A DNA stretch of 64,000 nt, taken from assembly GCF_012584515.1 (NCBI RefSeq), contig NZ_CP051461.1, forward strand, positions 604,001-668,000. Direction: 5' to 3'. The notes beneath the pieces are model-generated. The model worked only from the letters and a program-made list of their open reading frames with translations. It was not told the DNA's origin and ran no database searches. This DNA comes from Polaromonas vacuolata (GTDB lineage: Bacteria; Pseudomonadota; Gammaproteobacteria; Burkholderiales; Burkholderiaceae_C). The position numbers and the translations under genes are program-made. This document shows, piece by piece, positions 35,931 to 44,900 of the stretch; the stretch's first letter is position 1; each line of letters starts with the position of its first letter.

Positions 35931-36686
35931 ATGACCCAGAACCACCTCGCACTGATTGAAAAAACCCAAGCCTTGATCGCCGCTGGCGACATCGTCGCGG
36001 CCGAGTTTGCGCTGGTCGAATTGGCCGATGCAGAGGGTGATTCCGCCCTGATGGTGGTGTTGGCGCAATTGCCGGCCAAAGACATACTTGCGGTAATTCG
36101 TGAGTACGACAACTCCAAAGAATCGGTGATTAATCTGCTGGTCACGCCCGAGCAGTTTGCGCGTGCTGTCGTGATTGAAAAACAGTACAAAGATTTAACC
36201 CGCACGCATTTGCGCGGCATGGTGAATTCGATTATTTTTCGTGATGACGCTGACCCTGTTGCCTTTCTGAATGCGATTGGCGACCTTGAAGGCGGCAGTG
36301 ATGCACTGGCCGATTACTTCTCTGATAAGTGGAGCCGCGTCGAAGCCTTTGCCCGCTGCGGCACCTTTGAGCCACTCGAAGACCATGGCGAGATGCTTTC
36401 GCAAACCGCCTTGCTGGGCTCGGCCTATGCTCGGGCAAAGCTTGAACACGATGAAGTCGCCGACCGCGATTGGATGGAGTTAGCTTGGCTGCTGCGCTAC
36501 GAAATTCCGGATCTCTTTATTGAAATGCTAATGGTCTTGCGCGCCAAAGCCAGTGCCCACGAAGCCGCCACTGCCGGTGAAGAAGACTATGAAGAAGACG
36601 ACGACGGCAAGGTCGAGACCGGCGACACCGATCGCGGCAAAGCCACGCCGAGTGCGCGCGAGTCGGATGAAGAGTCAGCGATTTGA
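35931..36686 (+). CDS. Second acidic-tailed conserved protein of the J-domain cluster
   Basis: A 251-aa soluble protein from ATG 35931, 13 bp after the previous stop. The helical N-terminal region (ALIAAGDIVAAEFALVELAD) looks like a short alpha-solenoid. The tail is acidic (EEDYEEDDDGKVETGD). Coding is strong and the ribosome site GACGGAAAAAATC is plausible. I do not recognise a family. The shared acidic tail with its neighbour hints that both bind one basic partner. Confidence 0.75.
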   Translation: MTQNHLALIEKTQALIAAGDIVAAEFALVELADAEGDSALMVVLAQLPAKDILAVIREYDNSKESVINLLVTPEQFARAVVIEKQYKDLTRTHLRGMVNSIIFRDDADPVAFLNAIGDLEGGSDALADYFSDKWSRVEAFARCGTFEPLEDHGEMLSQTALLGSAYARAKLEHDEVADRDWMELAWLLRYEIPDLFIEMLMVLRAKASAHEAATAGEEDYEEDDDGKVETGDTDRGKATPSARESDEESAI

Positions 36687-36700
36687 TCTCGAATAATTCA

Positions 36701-38017
36701 ATGTCAAAACCCAAATCCGTATTGGCTAAAAATTCGTCCAACATTCCGGTTCAACTTACTGCCGATGAAGTCGTCAGCACCGCGCCTGAAATCGCGGTTT
36801 ATGACGCGAGTGTGTTTTTTGAAAAAGCCCTGCGTTACGGCGTAGACCACGGCCTATTAAGCCGTGAAAAATTAGCTGAAATTTGTGAACAAGCGCCGCG
36901 CGGCATGGTTCAAATTGCACGCCATTTCGGCACTGAATTTTTGCGCCCAGAGCTTGAAACCGCCCGCCTGCGCATGGTTAATTTAGTCAGTATTTTTCTG
37001 GAAAGCAGTTGCAAGGGCGATCTGCGCTTAGCCGCAGAGGCGCTACGCGACAACTCATTTTTGTCCCGTTCCAAGGGCGGCTCAGACATGCTCAAAGCCA
37101 TGATCGCCATGCCAGACCATATCGGCTTTGACAAGGATTTGCAGGGCGGTCAAGGTCTGGCCGAGTGGTCGCTTAAAAGCTTGGCTGACTATAGGGTTGA
37201 GCTGGCTTTGCGCACCGCTGCGCAGCAAAAAATACAAGCTGCTGTTTGGCTGGCAGAGCAACTCGGCACAGATGCCGACGATTTAGCGGGTCGAGAAAAT
37301 CCCGAACTCAAAGACGCCGACGCCGTCATGCGCACGGCTTTACTGATGCAGGCCAGCGCTCAGACGGAGATGCCAGACTGGCCAGCGTTTGAAAAAATCA
37401 TACTCGCGCTGCGTAAAAAATATGCCAGTGCTAGCGCTGCAAAAGCTGCGCGTAAACCGCTGGCTGATGCGCTGCAAGTACCAGCCCAATTACCTGCACA
37501 CTTGCAGCCTGTTCTGGCGGCTTTAATACCGTCGGTACTAGCTGACTTACCTAGAATTCTCGATAGCTCTTTACCCGTTCGTGGACTTTTCTCTTATCTC
37601 GACAATGGCCAAACGCCGGCTTTTTTAGGCCGCTATTTTTGGCTAGAAGACACTATGAGTGAGATCGCTGATTTTGAGAAATCCGTCTCCAAAGCCTGGG
37701 ATAAAGCTACCGGTGGCGACCAAGATGAAGCGGCCTTGTTGACATTGTTTTTATGTGTTTCTGCCGGCACTGCGGGTAAGACTGTGCTGACTGAAAAAGC
37801 TGCCGCAGCATTGGTGCGCAAAATACAAAAATCGGGTTTAAAGCCGGTGTTGGCAGAGCAATACATCACAGCCCACGCACCACCGCAATATCAGGATGAC
37901 TACTTGCGTCTGTGGTCGGCGTTTGTCGATGAAGCCCAGCACACGCTTAAAAGTGATGCGGTTTTTGCACTGGAAGATTCGCTGGCTTTGCTGCGGCGAG
38001 AATGCCGTATCAAGTAA
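36701..38017 (+). CDS. Conserved hypothetical protein, last gene of the J-domain cluster
   Basis: A 438-aa soluble, mostly helical protein from ATG 36701, 14 bp after the previous stop. No signal peptide, membrane segment or catalytic motif is visible. The central part is Ala/Leu-rich (LRLAAEALRDNSFLSRS, then AVWLAEQLGTDADDL). Family unknown to me. Co-transcription with the J-protein and the two acidic-tailed proteins is likely from spacing. Confidence 0.72.
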   Translation: MSKPKSVLAKNSSNIPVQLTADEVVSTAPEIAVYDASVFFEKALRYGVDHGLLSREKLAEICEQAPRGMVQIARHFGTEFLRPELETARLRMVNLVSIFLESSCKGDLRLAAEALRDNSFLSRSKGGSDMLKAMIAMPDHIGFDKDLQGGQGLAEWSLKSLADYRVELALRTAAQQKIQAAVWLAEQLGTDADDLAGRENPELKDADAVMRTALLMQASAQTEMPDWPAFEKIILALRKKYASASAAKAARKPLADALQVPAQLPAHLQPVLAALIPSVLADLPRILDSSLPVRGLFSYLDNGQTPAFLGRYFWLEDTMSEIADFEKSVSKAWDKATGGDQDEAALLTLFLCVSAGTAGKTVLTEKAAAALVRKIQKSGLKPVLAEQYITAHAPPQYQDDYLRLWSAFVDEAQHTLKSDAVFALEDSLALLRRECRIK

Positions 38018-38168
38018 GTTTTTTTGATGTAAATTGAGTGCAGCGGACAATGCCTGCACATCTCAGTAATGCCTGCATTGCGTGGATTGGTTTAGTTTCT
38101 GTGCGAATATTGTTTTTCGTCCTAGCGCGAAATAGTGCAGGTTTTTTACCAACTCATAGCGGGTTCAT

Positions 38169-39029
38169 ATGGCTTTTTGGATAGACACGCATTGCCATTT
38201 CGACGCGGCTGAACTACGGGCTGACTTATCAGACATTCACGCTCGCGCGGCAAATAGCGGCGTGAGCCACTGCGTGATTCCCGCCGTTAATGTGGCTAAC
38301 TTTTCGGCCGTGCGCGAGCTGGCGCATCAGTTCTCTTACAGCTACGCCTTAGGCATTCACCCGGTCTGTGTTCCTAGCGCTAGTGAAGCCGACTTAATCA
38401 CTTTAGACCAAGCGCTCAGCACCCACCGCAGCGATCCGCGTTTGGTCGCAGTCGGAGAAATAGGACTGGATTTTTTTCTACCCACGTTGACAGCGCCGGC
38501 TATGCGCGAGCGGCAAGAGTTTTTTTACCGCGAACAATTGCGCCTAGCGCGCAAGTATTCGATGCCGGTGATTTTGCATGTGCGGCGCTCGTCCGATCGG
38601 CTACTTAAACATTTGCGTGATCTTGCCCCGGCCGCTGGTTGGAGCGGTATTGCACACGCGTTTAACGGCAGTGAGCAACAGGCCATGGCCTTTGTTGGCT
38701 TGGGTTTTAAACTCGGTTTTGGCGGCGCATTGACTTATGAGAGGGCCTTGCAACTGCGCAGGCTAGCCAGCGATTTGCCACTCAGCGCACTGGTGCTTGA
38801 GACTGATTCCCCCGACATCCCGCCGCACTGGCTGTATGTAGACGCCGCGCAGCGCCAACTCGGTCAAGCCCAAGGTCGTAACCAGCCCGCTGAGTTGCCG
38901 CGCATTGCGCAGCATTTGGCCGATTTACGCGGCATCACGCTTTTGGCTTTAGCCGAGGCCACTAGCGCTAATGCAGTGCAAGCCTTACCGGGGCTGGCTG
39001 CATTGCTGCGGCTGCCAGTTCAGGCGTGA
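38169..39029 (+). CDS. TatD-family metal-dependent hydrolase
   Basis: A 286-aa TIM-barrel hydrolase. Metal ligands are seen in DTHCHFD at the N-terminus, the Glu in AVGEIGLDF, the His in LHVRRS, the His in IAHAFNGS and the Asp in LETDSPDI, all at the expected spacing. TatD proteins are DNases or DNA-repair phosphoesterases in the cytoplasm. The stop overlaps the next gene by 4 bp, which encodes a DNA glycosylase, so a DNA-repair pair is plausible. Confidence 0.9.
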   Translation: MAFWIDTHCHFDAAELRADLSDIHARAANSGVSHCVIPAVNVANFSAVRELAHQFSYSYALGIHPVCVPSASEADLITLDQALSTHRSDPRLVAVGEIGLDFFLPTLTAPAMRERQEFFYREQLRLARKYSMPVILHVRRSSDRLLKHLRDLAPAAGWSGIAHAFNGSEQQAMAFVGLGFKLGFGGALTYERALQLRRLASDLPLSALVLETDSPDIPPHWLYVDAAQRQLGQAQGRNQPAELPRIAQHLADLRGITLLALAEATSANAVQALPGLAALLRLPVQA

Positions 39030-39565
39030 GCACGCTTTTGCAGGCCTTGCCGCCGCTGCTATCGACCCAGACCAGAGTGTTGATTTTGGGTAGCTTTCCG
39101 GGCATTGCATCGCTTAAGGCACAGCAGTATTACGGTCATCCGCAAAATCAGTTTTGGAAAATTTTGCAGACCGTTTGGCCCGATGGCGCGCCCCAGCAGC
39201 ATGCTCAAAGCTACGCTGCGCGCTGCGATTGGATGTTGTCTAAAGGTTTGGGTTTGTGGGATGTTTATGCCAGCTGTGAGCGTGAGGGCAGCTTGGACAG
39301 CAACATCCGTCATGCACAGCTCAATGACTTTGCCGCTCTGGCGCGCCACTGCCCGGATCTGCAAGCGGTGGCGCATAACGGCGCAGAGAGTTTTAAACAC
39401 GCCAAATATGTGCAGCAGGTGATGGCTTCGCCAATGCAGGACAAGCCGGCGCTTGAATTTTGTCGCTTGCCTTCAACCAGTCCGGCCAACGCGGCTTGGC
39501 GCTTTGAGCGCAAGCTGCAGGTTTGGCGTGATTTATTTGTCCAGCACGGATTGGTAAAGCCTTAA
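39026..39565 (+). CDS. DNA-deoxyinosine glycosylase (UDG superfamily)
   Basis: A 179-aa enzyme of the hypoxanthine-DNA glycosylase branch of the uracil-DNA glycosylase superfamily. The motif LGSFPGIASLKAQQYYGHPQ gives the water-activating region, followed by NQFWKIL. LPSTSPANA is the C-terminal DNA-intercalation motif. It excises deaminated bases. It is coupled to tatD by ATGA-type overlap and followed by a terminator. Confidence 0.88.
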   Translation: MSTLLQALPPLLSTQTRVLILGSFPGIASLKAQQYYGHPQNQFWKILQTVWPDGAPQQHAQSYAARCDWMLSKGLGLWDVYASCEREGSLDSNIRHAQLNDFAALARHCPDLQAVAHNGAESFKHAKYVQQVMASPMQDKPALEFCRLPSTSPANAAWRFERKLQVWRDLFVQHGLVKP

Positions 39566-39647
39566 AGCCGCAATACCTCAACACCGACTTTTCCTAGCAG
39601 AGCCAGCGAATCAATTTGACCTACGCTTGCTAGCTAATGTGTGCTGC

Positions 39648-39677
39648 AAAAAAATCGCGATGTAGCGAGTTTTTTTA
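39648..39677 (+). terminator. Terminator after the glycosylase gene
   Basis: A-run, TCGC, 6-nt loop, GCGA, then TTTTTTT. The flanking A/T runs extend the stem and would let it work on both strands. It closes the tatD-glycosylase unit. Confidence 0.65.
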
Positions 39678-39737
39678 ACCAGCCCACAACAAACTTTTTT
39701 AAAAAAAGGATAAAAAAATCGGTGGCCTAATAGGCGC

Positions 39738-40505
39738 ATGGCTAAAAAAGAAATCCCCGCTCTGATCCCTGAGCTACCTGAAGTTAATTTTTCTGATTAC
39801 GCTGGTGTGCGTTACTTGCACCTCGGCTCACCTTGGGTTCAGGGCTCAATGTTGATTGATGAGCCGTTTGAAATTGAGCTTGAATATGTGCAACGCATGA
39901 TGGCTGGCTTGCTGTTTATGAACCCCGCCGACGTGGCTAAAAAACACGCCATGCAATTAGGTTTGGGCTCGGCTGCGCTGACTAAGTTTTGCTATAAAAA
40001 ACTGCGCATGAAAACCACTGCGATTGAAATCAACCCCCAAGTCATTGCCGCTTGCCGAGGCTGGTTTAAGTTGCCACGCGATGACTTGCGCCTAGCGGTG
40101 ATTAACGCTGATGCCGCAACAGAAATCACCCAGCCTTGCCACTTACAAAGCGTGGATTTGCTGCATGTGGACGTCTACGACGACGAAGCCGCCGGCCCGG
40201 TGTTAGACAGCGAAGCTTTCTACCAAAGCTGTTATGACTTGCTGGCTGAGGACGGTGTGATGACGGTCAACTTGTTTGGCCGCGATTCAAGTTACGAGCA
40301 GTCGCTGGAATACATCGCCCAAGCTTTTGGACCGCAAGGGGTGTGGGCTTTTCGTCCCACCAAAGAAGGCAATACCGTGGTGTTAGCGCAGCGCGAGCCG
40401 ACTCGGCCTGAGCGCGCCGAACTGCTGCTAAAAGCCGGCGAGATTGAGTCACGCTGGGGCTTGCCTGCGAAAAAATGGCTACGCCTTTTTAAACCGCTGG
40501 CCTGA
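39738..40505 (+). CDS. Spermidine synthase-like methyltransferase-fold protein
   Basis: A 255-aa protein with the Rossmann-like fold of polyamine synthases. QLGLGSAALTKFCYKK forms the nucleotide-binding loop, AIEINPQVIAACR the acidic loop after strand 2, and LLHVDVYDDEAAGPVL the catalytic-site strand. True spermidine synthases have a conserved Asp pair and an N-terminal beta-sheet that are only partly present. The exact substrate is therefore open. Single gene with terminator-like T and A runs upstream. Confidence 0.8.
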   Translation: MAKKEIPALIPELPEVNFSDYAGVRYLHLGSPWVQGSMLIDEPFEIELEYVQRMMAGLLFMNPADVAKKHAMQLGLGSAALTKFCYKKLRMKTTAIEINPQVIAACRGWFKLPRDDLRLAVINADAATEITQPCHLQSVDLLHVDVYDDEAAGPVLDSEAFYQSCYDLLAEDGVMTVNLFGRDSSYEQSLEYIAQAFGPQGVWAFRPTKEGNTVVLAQREPTRPERAELLLKAGEIESRWGLPAKKWLRLFKPLA

Positions 40506-40572
40506 GCGCTTAGTTCTAGCGGCTTCACAAAGCTAGTACAAACATAGTGTGAAGTTGGGGTACAGTGATTTG

Positions 40573-42385
40573 ATGAATACAGTCCCCTCTGATCATTCTT
40601 TACCTCACCCGCTGCTCAATGCGAGTGAGCCCTACAGGGGTTTATTGGACTGGCGCATCTTGGTGCAATGGTTGGGCCAAGACGGCATCATCAGCCCCGC
40701 TGAAGCTGAACGCACCATTGCGCGCTGCGCACAAGTGCACAGCGCGCAGCCACCGCTCACGCGCTTAGCCAGTGTCAGCATGACGCGGCTCTCAGACGGA
40801 AAACCGCTAGATGTAGAAACTATTACCGAGTGGCTTGCTGGCCGCGCCGGTATGCGTTACTTGCGCATAGACCCGCTCAAGGTTGATGTCGGTAAAGTCG
40901 CCGACACCATGTCCGCCGTCTATGCCGAACGGCACAAGGTTTTACCGGTACAGGTGAATGCTAAAGAGGTGGTGATCGCCACCTCTGAGCCGTTTGTGAC
41001 CGACTGGATTGAAGAGGTCGAGCGCCATTCCCGGCGCAGCGTGCGTTTGGTGTTGTCCAGTCCCGCGGAGATCGCCAAATTCACCGCTGAATTTTTCGCG
41101 CTAGCCCGTTCGGTCAAGGCCGCGCTCAAGTCAGGGGGAAATGCGGGCGCAGGTAGTTTTGAGCAACTCGTTGAGCTGGGAAAATCTAGCAAGCAAGCAA
41201 CTAGACGCCAACGACCAAGGTGTGGTGCAGGTCGTCGACTGGCTTTGGCAATATGCGTTTGATCAACGCGCCAGTGACATACATCTAGAACCCAGACGCG
41301 ACCAAGGCGTGATCCGTTTTCGCATAGACGGCGTGCTGCATCCGGTCTACCAGTTACCCATGGCGGTGCACAACGCCATGACGGCACGCATCAAATTGCT
41401 GGGGCGCATGGATGTGGTTGAAAAACGCCGGCCTCAGGACGGCCGCATCAAGACGCGTAACCCGCGGGGTGATGAAATTGAAATGCGCTTGTCGACCTTA
41501 CCCACAGCCTTTGGCGAGAAGATGGTGATGCGTATTTTCGATCCCGACACTACCGCCCGCGACCTTGATGGACTGGGTTTTTCAGCCCACGATGCCCAGC
41601 GCTGGGAGCTATTGGTCAAGCGTTCTTACGGTATTGTTTTAGTCACTGGCCCGACCGGTTCAGGCAAGACCACTACGCTTTACTCAACCCTCAGGCGGCT
41701 GGCGACTGAAGCGGTTAATGTGAGCACGATCGAAGACCCGATCGAGATGATTGAGCCCTCTTTTAATCAAACCCAAGTTCAAGCACATCTTGATTTTGAT
41801 TTTCCCGAGGGCTTGCGTGCGCTGATGCGACAAGATCCCGACATCATCATGGTCGGTGAGATTCGTGATCTGCAAACTGCCAACATGGCGGTGCAAGCGG
41901 CGTTGACCGGCCATCTGGTGTTTAGCACGCTGCACACCAATGACGCGCCGTCCGCTGTTTCGCGTTTGATGGAGTTAGGTGTTCCCTCTTATCTGATTAA
42001 CGCGACGCTGCTGGGTGTTCTGGCTCAACGTTTGGTGCGCACGCTGTGTCAAGCCTGCAAGGCAAGAGACAACGGCCTCATGCCCGCAGAGCTGGCAGAA
42101 ATAGTCAAGCCTTGGAAAATTAGCGGCGCTCATAGACCGTATAAAGCGCTTGGCTGTGTGGTTTGCCGCATGACGGGTTTTCGTGGACGGCTAGGGCTTT
42201 ATGAGTTGCTGTCGGTGACCGAAGCGTTCAAGAAAAAAGTCACTCACGAGCCAGACATGCAGGCGCTGCGGCACCAGGCTTTAAGCGACGGCATGCGGCC
42301 CCTGCGCTTGGCCGGTGCGCTCAAGGTGGCCGAAGGTTTGACGACGATGGAAGAAGTGTTGGCGGCAACGCCGCCCATGGACTGA
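40573..42385 (+). pseudogene. GspE/PulE-type secretion ATPase, broken by a 4-bp slippage
   Basis: A type II secretion/type IV pilus assembly ATPase of about 600 codons split into two frames. The N-terminal part (40573 to about 41190) has the helical GspE N-domain. The C-terminal part carries Walker A GPTGSGKTT, the Asp box, Walker B PDIIMVGEIRD and the four-Cys zinc site CQAC...CVVC. The break is at three tandem AGCA units (41188-41199). Removing one unit joins GKSSKQ directly to LDANDQG in one frame, the sequence expected for the family. An ATG at 41141 could start a separate 414-aa C-terminal protein with the full ATPase core. No other gsp gene is nearby. Confidence 0.85.
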
Positions 42386-42614
42386 GCGGTTTACGTTTAA
42401 ATTTTTCTTTATGGTTCGCGCACTAAAACTTTAACTGATCGGTATTGCGCTAACGCCGGCAAACTTAGTGGCTGTCAAACAGATTTTTCTCCGCGCCAGT
42501 TCTGCGCTATGCCATGAGCAAATACCCTGTGGTCCGCGTAAGTGAAAGCCACATGAAAGCTCCAGGCTTTGGCTCTCATAATTAAGTCATCATTCGTTGC
42601 ACTGGAGAAAAACC

Positions 42615-43103
42615 GTGAAAATCAAAAGTCAAAAAGACTTTTTCTCAGGCCTGCTGTTCATGGGAATAGGCGTGGCGTTTGCTTTAGGCGCTACTAGCTA
42701 CAACGTCGGCATTGCAGCCCGAATGGGGCCAGGTTATTTTCCTCTGATACTGGGCATTTTGATGGCGGTATTGGGCGCGGGCGTACTCTTTAAGTCGCTC
42801 ACCATAGAAACACCTAGTGGCGACAAAATCGGCCGTTGGGCGTGGCGGCCACTGGTCTATATTATTTTGGCTAATTTGGTTTTTGGCGTGATGCTGGGCG
42901 GCCTGCCTAGTCTAAATATTCCGGCCATGGGCATGATTCTTGGCATCTATGCACTGACGTTTATCGCCAGCGTTGCAGAGCCCGGCTGGAAGGTCAAGAA
43001 CACCTTTATTCTCGCCACCATTTTGGCTGTGGGCAGCTACATCGCATTTGTGGTTTTGCTGAAATTGCAGTTCGCCGTCTGGCCCACATTCATCACCGGT
43101 TAA
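42615..43103 (+). CDS. tctB: Tripartite tricarboxylate transporter small membrane subunit TctB
   Basis: A 162-aa protein with four hydrophobic helices, of the TctB family. The start is GTG 42615, preceded by CTGGAGAAA at a good distance. It is the small subunit of a binding-protein-dependent secondary transporter for carboxylates. It is followed after 12 bp by tctA. No periplasmic TctC-type binding protein gene is adjacent, so one must be encoded elsewhere. Confidence 0.85.
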   Translation: MKIKSQKDFFSGLLFMGIGVAFALGATSYNVGIAARMGPGYFPLILGILMAVLGAGVLFKSLTIETPSGDKIGRWAWRPLVYIILANLVFGVMLGGLPSLNIPAMGMILGIYALTFIASVAEPGWKVKNTFILATILAVGSYIAFVVLLKLQFAVWPTFITG

Positions 43104-43115
43104 GGTCTCAAAAAA

Positions 43116-44627
43116 ATGGAACTTATTTCACACCTTTCGCTGGGCTTTAGCGTCGCTTTTACGCCCATCAATCTGCTTTACGCACTCATAGGTTGCATAC
43201 TCGGCACGTTAATTGGCGTGCTGCCCGGTATTGGTCCGGTGGCCACTATTGCCATGCTGCTGCCGGCAACCTATGCGTTGCCGCCGGTCTCGGCTTTGAT
43301 TATGTTGGCCGGTATTTATTACGGTGCGCAATACGGTGGCTCGACAACCGCTATTTTGGTTAATTTGCCGGGTGAATCGTCATCGGTCGTCACCTGTATC
43401 GATGGTTACCAAATGGCGCGCAAGGGCAGGGCTGGGCCGGCATTGGCCGCCGCCGGCTTGGGCTCGTTTTTTGCCGGTTGCGTGGGCACTTTGATTTTGG
43501 CTGCGTTCGCTCCGCCGCTGACTGAGCTGGCTTTTAAGTTTGGTCCTGCCGAGTATTTCTCACTCATGACCTTGGGCTTGATTGGTGCGGTGGTGCTGGC
43601 GTCTGGCTCGCTGCTCAAAGCCATTGCCATGATTGTGCTGGGCCTGTTGTTGGGCATAGTTGGTACTGACGTGAATTCCGGTGTGGCGCGCTTTAGCTTT
43701 GATATTCCAGAGCTCACCGACGGGATTGGTTTTGTCGTGATCGCCATGGGCGTTTTCGGCTACGGCGAAATCATTAGTAACTTGGCTCAGCCAGAAGATG
43801 AACGCGAAGTGTTCACTGCAAAAGTAGAAGGTCTGTGGCCTACCAAGCAAGACTTTAAAGACATGACACCTGCCGTCTTACGCGGTACTTTCTTGGGTTC
43901 GGCTCTAGGCATATTGCCCGGTGGTGGCGCGCTGCTGGCAGCGTTTGCGGCTTATGCCTTAGAGAAAAAAATCAAAATGAAACCGGGCGAAGTACCTTTT
44001 GGTAAGGGCAATATTCGTGGTGTTGCAGCACCTGAGTCGGCCAATAATGCCGGTGCACAGACTTCCTTTATTCCGCTGCTCACATTGGGTATTCCACCAA
44101 ATGCTGTGATGGCGTTGATGGTGGGCGCTATGACTATTCACAACATACAACCTGGCCCGCAGGTGATGACTAGCAACCCAGAATTATTCTGGGGTCTGAT
44201 TGCCTCCATGTGGATTGGCAATGCGATGCTGATTATTTTGAATCTGCCGCTGATTGGTATGTGGATAAAGCTTTTGACAGTTCCCTACCGCTACTTGTTT
44301 CCAGCGATTGTGCTGTTTTGTGCCATCGGTGTTTACTCGACCAACAACAACACTTTCGATATTTGGATGGTCGGCGCGTTTGGTGTGATTGGCTACTTGT
44401 TCGTCAAACTCGGTTGCGAGCCAGCACCCTTGCTGCTGGGTTTTATTCTTGGCCCCATGATGGAAGAAAACTTGCGCCGCACCTTGCTACTCTCACGCGG
44501 TGAGTGGAGTGTGTTTGTCACGCGTCCGCTGTCAGCCGGTCTGCTCGTCGCTGCCGTTTTGCTGCTGGCCATTGTGCTTTTGCCGTCAATCAAAAATAAG
44601 CGTGAAGAGGCTTTTGTTGAAGAGTAA
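43116..44627 (+). CDS. tctA: Tripartite tricarboxylate transporter large subunit TctA
   Basis: A 503-aa protein of about 11-12 membrane helices. The family glycine-rich motif GTLIGVLPGIGPVATIAMLLP near the N-terminus is clear, and the paired motif LGSALGILPGGGALLAAFAAY lies in the second half. It drives cation-coupled uptake of tricarboxylates or related acids with TctB and a TctC protein. It is followed by an intrinsic terminator. Confidence 0.93.
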   Translation: MELISHLSLGFSVAFTPINLLYALIGCILGTLIGVLPGIGPVATIAMLLPATYALPPVSALIMLAGIYYGAQYGGSTTAILVNLPGESSSVVTCIDGYQMARKGRAGPALAAAGLGSFFAGCVGTLILAAFAPPLTELAFKFGPAEYFSLMTLGLIGAVVLASGSLLKAIAMIVLGLLLGIVGTDVNSGVARFSFDIPELTDGIGFVVIAMGVFGYGEIISNLAQPEDEREVFTAKVEGLWPTKQDFKDMTPAVLRGTFLGSALGILPGGGALLAAFAAYALEKKIKMKPGEVPFGKGNIRGVAAPESANNAGAQTSFIPLLTLGIPPNAVMALMVGAMTIHNIQPGPQVMTSNPELFWGLIASMWIGNAMLIILNLPLIGMWIKLLTVPYRYLFPAIVLFCAIGVYSTNNNTFDIWMVGAFGVIGYLFVKLGCEPAPLLLGFILGPMMEENLRRTLLLSRGEWSVFVTRPLSAGLLVAAVLLLAIVLLPSIKNKREEAFVEE

Positions 44628-44696
44628 CCAATGAGTAATGCTTACGTAAAAAAACTGAACGTTAGCTCAAACGCATGTGCTTTTAGCTGACTATTT

Positions 44697-44722
44697 TAAA
44701 AAGCATCTGAGGGTGCTTTTTT
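44697..44722 (+). terminator. Intrinsic terminator after tctA
   Basis: AAAAGCATC / GGTGCTTTTTT stem-loop with a short TGAG-type loop and T-run, 70 bp past the tctA stop. Confidence 0.7.
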
Positions 44723-44900
44723 CTATTGACCGTATCAGTACATTTTGAGATTGCGTTGACAAGTAAATTACAAAGCATGAACCGGCTATCAAATAGCGCT
44801 TACATCGTCCACTTATAGTCGGCTACTAGGCCCACTACATCACTTCATTCGGCAATGCCTAAGTCATACGAGTCACTGTTTTAGTGTGTTCTGGTAGCGC

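Noticed and set aside
38060-38085. 10-bp direct repeat AATGCCTGCA upstream of tatD as an operator
   Set aside because: Only two copies, no symmetry and no regulator nearby; too weak to call.
40573-42385. Two separate functional genes for the GspE-type ATPase
   Set aside because: The two frames join into one family-typical protein when a single AGCA unit is removed, so a frameshift is the simpler reading.
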